This document shows positions 61,586 through 64,000 of a DNA stretch of 64,000 nt, piece after piece (the first letter of the stretch is position 1; the number at the start of each line of letters is the position of its first letter). Under the pieces are notes generated by a model, which saw only the letters and a program-made list of their open reading frames with translations, had not been told where the DNA came from and did no database searches. The stretch is from Rhodovulum steppense (lineage in GTDB: Bacteria; Pseudomonadota; Alphaproteobacteria; Rhodobacterales; Rhodobacteraceae), in assembly GCF_004339675.1 (NCBI RefSeq), contig NZ_SLVM01000007.1, forward strand, positions 98,889-162,888. The letters are read 5' to 3'. Position numbers and translations under genes: made by a program.

Positions 61586-62437
61586 ATGACATCACTCAGA
61601 CTACTTACATTCGGCGCGGCAGCCCTTGTCGCGGGCGCGGTCGCCGTCGTGGCCTGGTCCTCCTGGAGGACCGAGGCCGATATCGCCGCGTTCCAGTCAC
61701 GCATCACGGCACTGGGGGCTGCCACGCCCGCCCCGACGTTCGACAGCGCAGCCGCCTCTGAGTTGCCGGAGCCAGTGCAACGCTACTTTGCATTCGTGTT
61801 CACCGGCCCGGTCCCGGCCTATGGCTCAGTTCATCTGGAGGCTGAGGGCCAGTTCCGCCGCCCGCTGACCGACGGGTTCAACCCCACCACGGCCGAACAG
61901 GTGATAGCCATCGGCACGCCCGCGTTGATGTTCTCGGCGACGACGCCGGTTTTGCCCGGTATCTGGGCGCGGGCCTATGACTTCTTTGCGGAAGGTCGGA
62001 TGGATATGCGGGCCAAGGTCTTGTCCACGCTGACGGTCATGGCCGAGCGGGAGACGCCGGAGTTGAACCGCATATCGCTACGTCGCTGGCTTCTGGAAAG
62101 CGCGCTCTACCCGCAGGCCCTTCTTCCCGGCGGGCCGGTCGTTTGGGAACCAATCGATAGCGCCAGCGCGCGCGCCGTCGTGTCGCACGGGGGGCTGAGC
62201 GCGTCTATGATCGCGCATTTCGATGAAACAGGCCGAATGACACAAATGGTGGCCGAGGAGGATGGCGATCTCGCGACGCCTTTTCACGGTTCGGGCGAAC
62301 ATGTGGCGCGCAGCGACTATCGCCGCGTCGGCAACCAGATGATCCCCCATGCCTTTACCATTTCCCGAGCCGCCGGCGGTGCGCTCTACCCATTCTGGGA
62401 TGCCCGGATCACAGCGATCCGTTTCAATGCCGAGTGA
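61586..62437 (+). CDS. DUF6544-like membrane-anchored protein, copy 1
   Basis: A 283-aa protein with an N-terminal anchor (LLTFGAAALVAGAVAVVAWSSW) and a periplasmic or cytoplasmic domain beginning LPEPVQRYFAFVFTGPVP, with DFFAEGRMDMRAKVLSTLTV and PVVWEPIDSASARAVVSHGG. The motifs match the next gene, so the two are tandem paralogues. The name DUF6544 is from memory; no function is established. AAAGGAGAG precedes the start. Confidence 0.75.
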   Translation: MTSLRLLTFGAAALVAGAVAVVAWSSWRTEADIAAFQSRITALGAATPAPTFDSAAASELPEPVQRYFAFVFTGPVPAYGSVHLEAEGQFRRPLTDGFNPTTAEQVIAIGTPALMFSATTPVLPGIWARAYDFFAEGRMDMRAKVLSTLTVMAERETPELNRISLRRWLLESALYPQALLPGGPVVWEPIDSASARAVVSHGGLSASMIAHFDETGRMTQMVAEEDGDLATPFHGSGEHVARSDYRRVGNQMIPHAFTISRAAGGALYPFWDARITAIRFNAE

Positions 62438-62450
62438 AGTGAGGAACGCC

Positions 62451-63293
62451 ATGATCAAGTACCCCCTCATTCTCATCTGTCTGATGATCATCGCCGTCGG
62501 CATTGGATTTCTGCGCGCTTCACGCGAGAATGCGCGTCTGATCGATAGCGAAATTACAGGACCTGCGCCCGTTGTCACGATTGACCTGCGCCCTGAAGTC
62601 TATACCGATCTGCCGCTGCCGGTGCGACGCTATTTCGACTTTGCCTTCAACGGTCAGACCGAGGTGGCTCTGCGCGGCGTCAGGTGGCGCGAGGACGGAG
62701 ACTTCTTGCTGCCGGTTGGCGAGTTCCGTGCGCGTGGGCAACAGATCAATCAGGCAACGACACCCGACTATGCCTGGACCGGCACGTTTCATCGGTTTGG
62801 CCTCCCGATCATCGAAAGCCGAGACGCCTTCTTCGGCGGCAGTCACGACATGCGCGCCAAGCTGTTCGGCTGGATAACTGTCATGCAGACCGACTATGCG
62901 CGGCCCGAACAGATTGCCTCTCTGCACAGCTACCTGACGCTGCGCTACTATGGGCAGGCCCCGCTGATGCCCTGGGCTCTTTTGCCAAATGACTATGTTG
63001 CATGGGAGGCCCGTGACGAAACCTCGGCTGTGCTGCGCATCACCCGACCTGGCCTGGACGGGGCCTACATCGTCAGTTTCGGAAAAGACGGCCAGATCAC
63101 TGAAATGGCGACGGACCGACTGCTGATGGAGGGCAACGAAACGATGCAGCGCGAGGTGGGCCAGAAACTCGAATACCGCGACGTGGGCGGCTTCATGGTG
63201 CCGACGCGGATGGACTATTTGTGGACATTGGAAGATGGCGCGGTGTCGAGCCACTACCGCTTTGCCGTCCGTGATCTGGAGTGGCTGCAATGA
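62451..63293 (+). CDS. DUF6544-like membrane-anchored protein, copy 2
   Basis: A 280-aa paralogue of the previous product: anchor YPLILICLMIIAVGIGFLRA, then LPLPVRRYFDFAFNGQTE, AFFGGSHDMRAKLFGWITVM and ALLPNDYVAWEARDETSAVL. It starts 13 bases after copy 1 with a GAGGA site and ends overlapping the next start (ATGA). The frame runs upstream into copy 1, but 62451 is the supported start. Confidence 0.75.
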   Translation: MIKYPLILICLMIIAVGIGFLRASRENARLIDSEITGPAPVVTIDLRPEVYTDLPLPVRRYFDFAFNGQTEVALRGVRWREDGDFLLPVGEFRARGQQINQATTPDYAWTGTFHRFGLPIIESRDAFFGGSHDMRAKLFGWITVMQTDYARPEQIASLHSYLTLRYYGQAPLMPWALLPNDYVAWEARDETSAVLRITRPGLDGAYIVSFGKDGQITEMATDRLLMEGNETMQREVGQKLEYRDVGGFMVPTRMDYLWTLEDGAVSSHYRFAVRDLEWLQ

Positions 63294-63820
63294 CCCGACA
63301 GGGTTCCTTCCCGGCCCATATGGCGGACGGTCTTTCGATCCTGACGGTGATGTTCAGCGGTGCGATGTTCGGCTTCTTCTTTGCCTGGACCAGTTCTACT
63401 CTCTGGGGATTGGACCGGACCGCTCCCGAAGTGGCAATCGTGGCCATGCAGGCGATGAACTCCGCCGTTCGCAATCCGGTCTTTGGCTTGGCCTTCTTCG
63501 GAACACCACCGCTGATGGTCTTGACCACCGCTGTCCTGTTTTGGCGTGGACGTCGGCCTGCAGCTTTGCTCATGGCTCTCGCCAGCCTGCTTTATCTCGG
63601 TGGTGCACTGATCGTTACTGTCGCCGTGAATGTGCCGATGAACGAGGCGCTTGCGGCTCTGGCCCCCGGCTCAGGCGGCTCCGCTACCCATCAATGGGAG
63701 GACTATTCCGAACCTTGGCAGCGCGCAAATTTGGTCCGAACCTGTGCGTCTGGCGGTGCGCTGTTTCTGGCGGCGATGGCGCTGCACGTTTCGCATAGAG
63801 GGAGACCCCGATGGACCTGA
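63290..63820 (+). CDS. DUF1772-like (anthrone-oxygenase-type) membrane protein
   Basis: A 176-aa protein with four hydrophobic segments (ILTVMFSGAMFGFFFAWTSS, AFFGTPPLMVLTTAVLFW, AALLMALASLLYLGGALIVTV, ASGGALFLAAMALHV) and the NVPMNEALAAL motif followed by W-E-W/Y text (HQWEDYSEPWQRAN), as in DUF1772 proteins. Function unknown in bacteria. Its ATG overlaps the preceding stop, and the LysE start overlaps its end. Confidence 0.8.
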   Translation: MTRQGSFPAHMADGLSILTVMFSGAMFGFFFAWTSSTLWGLDRTAPEVAIVAMQAMNSAVRNPVFGLAFFGTPPLMVLTTAVLFWRGRRPAALLMALASLLYLGGALIVTVAVNVPMNEALAALAPGSGGSATHQWEDYSEPWQRANLVRTCASGGALFLAAMALHVSHRGRPRWT

Positions 63821-63909
63821 CACTCGTTGCATTCGCCGTTGTGGTGCTGATCGCTGTTGCCACGCCCGGCCCGACCGTTCTGCTGGCACTTTCCAACGGT
63901 TCCCGGTAA
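63811..63909 (+). pseudogene. LysE/RhtB-family exporter, truncated after 32 residues
   Basis: The product MDLTLVAFAVVVLIAVATPG continues PTVLLALSNGSR and then hits TAA at 63907-63909. LysE/RhtB exporters start exactly like this but are about 200 aa long, so the gene is cut at the codon after SR. The sequence beyond (63910-64000) shows no continuation in any frame that I could find, so a rearrangement edge is likely here. Confidence 0.75.
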
Positions 63910-64000
63910 CCGCCCGATTGCCACCGCCTGCCTGCGTGGGGCTTGATGGCCTAAGACACGTGCATAGCGACGTCGGTAACGACGTCCCTTATGCGCGGAG

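Noticed and set aside
63910..64000. Possible Tn3-type inverted-repeat end at the right edge (CTTATGCGCGGAG)
   Set aside because: The similarity is short, no transposase is visible and the window ends before it can be tested.

Overview
The window is high-GC alphaproteobacterial DNA, most likely from a Rhodobacteraceae genus such as Paracoccus or a close relative. Two things support this: the nos genes stand in the order C-R-Z-D-F-Y-L-X, the order I know from Paracoccus, and replication is by a repABC system. The DNA is therefore a plasmid or chromid, not the main chromosome. There are no rRNA genes and I recognised no tRNA genes.

Layout. (1) 0-13.5 kb is a surface-polysaccharide (capsule-type) cluster. 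It holds a UDP-sugar dehydrogenase and an epimerase, two large GT4 glycosyltransferases, an ABC-2 exporter (permease, unusual ATP-binding subunit, KpsE/Wzz-like chain-length protein) and a second, oppositely oriented group (GT4, GT2, nucleotidyltransferase-like protein) next to a PqqD-like protein. (2) 13.6-25.3 kb is a scrapyard of mobile and broken genes: a complete IS21-family element with a 6-bp target duplication, a 661-bp near-identical fragment of the same IS about 9 kb away, a 138-bp dispersed repeat pair, an ArdC-like antirestriction gene, a frameshifted PIN toxin with intact antitoxin, hipBA, and fragments of BCCT, PepSY, chemotaxis-receptor and transposase genes. (3) 25.3-35.0 kb is the complete nitrous-oxide reductase cluster with a divergent nsrR and a perfect FNR/NNR box. 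(4) 35.3-43 kb is the replicon core: serine recombinase, VapBC, repA-repB, a probable counter-transcribed RNA, repC with an AT-rich tract, a pair of parS-like palindromes, and a large ParB-like protein. (5) 44.4-55.4 kb carries an RND efflux pump with its two-component regulators, a broken ABC exporter, a GNAT acetyltransferase, and an MFS drug exporter divergent from a TetR regulator. (6) 55.4-60.7 kb resembles a plasmid establishment region: an H-NS-like protein, SSB, orphan ParD, DUF932, RadC and several unknown plasmid proteins. (7) 60.8-64.0 kb holds a TetR regulator, two DUF6544-like proteins, a DUF1772-like protein and a truncated LysE gene.

How it works together. The nos operon would let the host respire N2O to N2 under low oxygen (FNR/NNR) with NO sensing by NsrR, so the replicon carries a portable last step of denitrification. 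Stability is covered by repABC and several toxin-antitoxin systems, some decayed. The plasmid-maintenance and antirestriction genes sit behind structured leaders. I found one family of three leaders (upstream of the ParB-like, DUF932 and 172-aa genes) and another of two leaders (upstream of ssb and a 54-aa protein), with base-pair changes that mostly keep the stems. These leaders are the most interesting unexplained signal in the window; the first family resembles what is known of the radC RNA motif.
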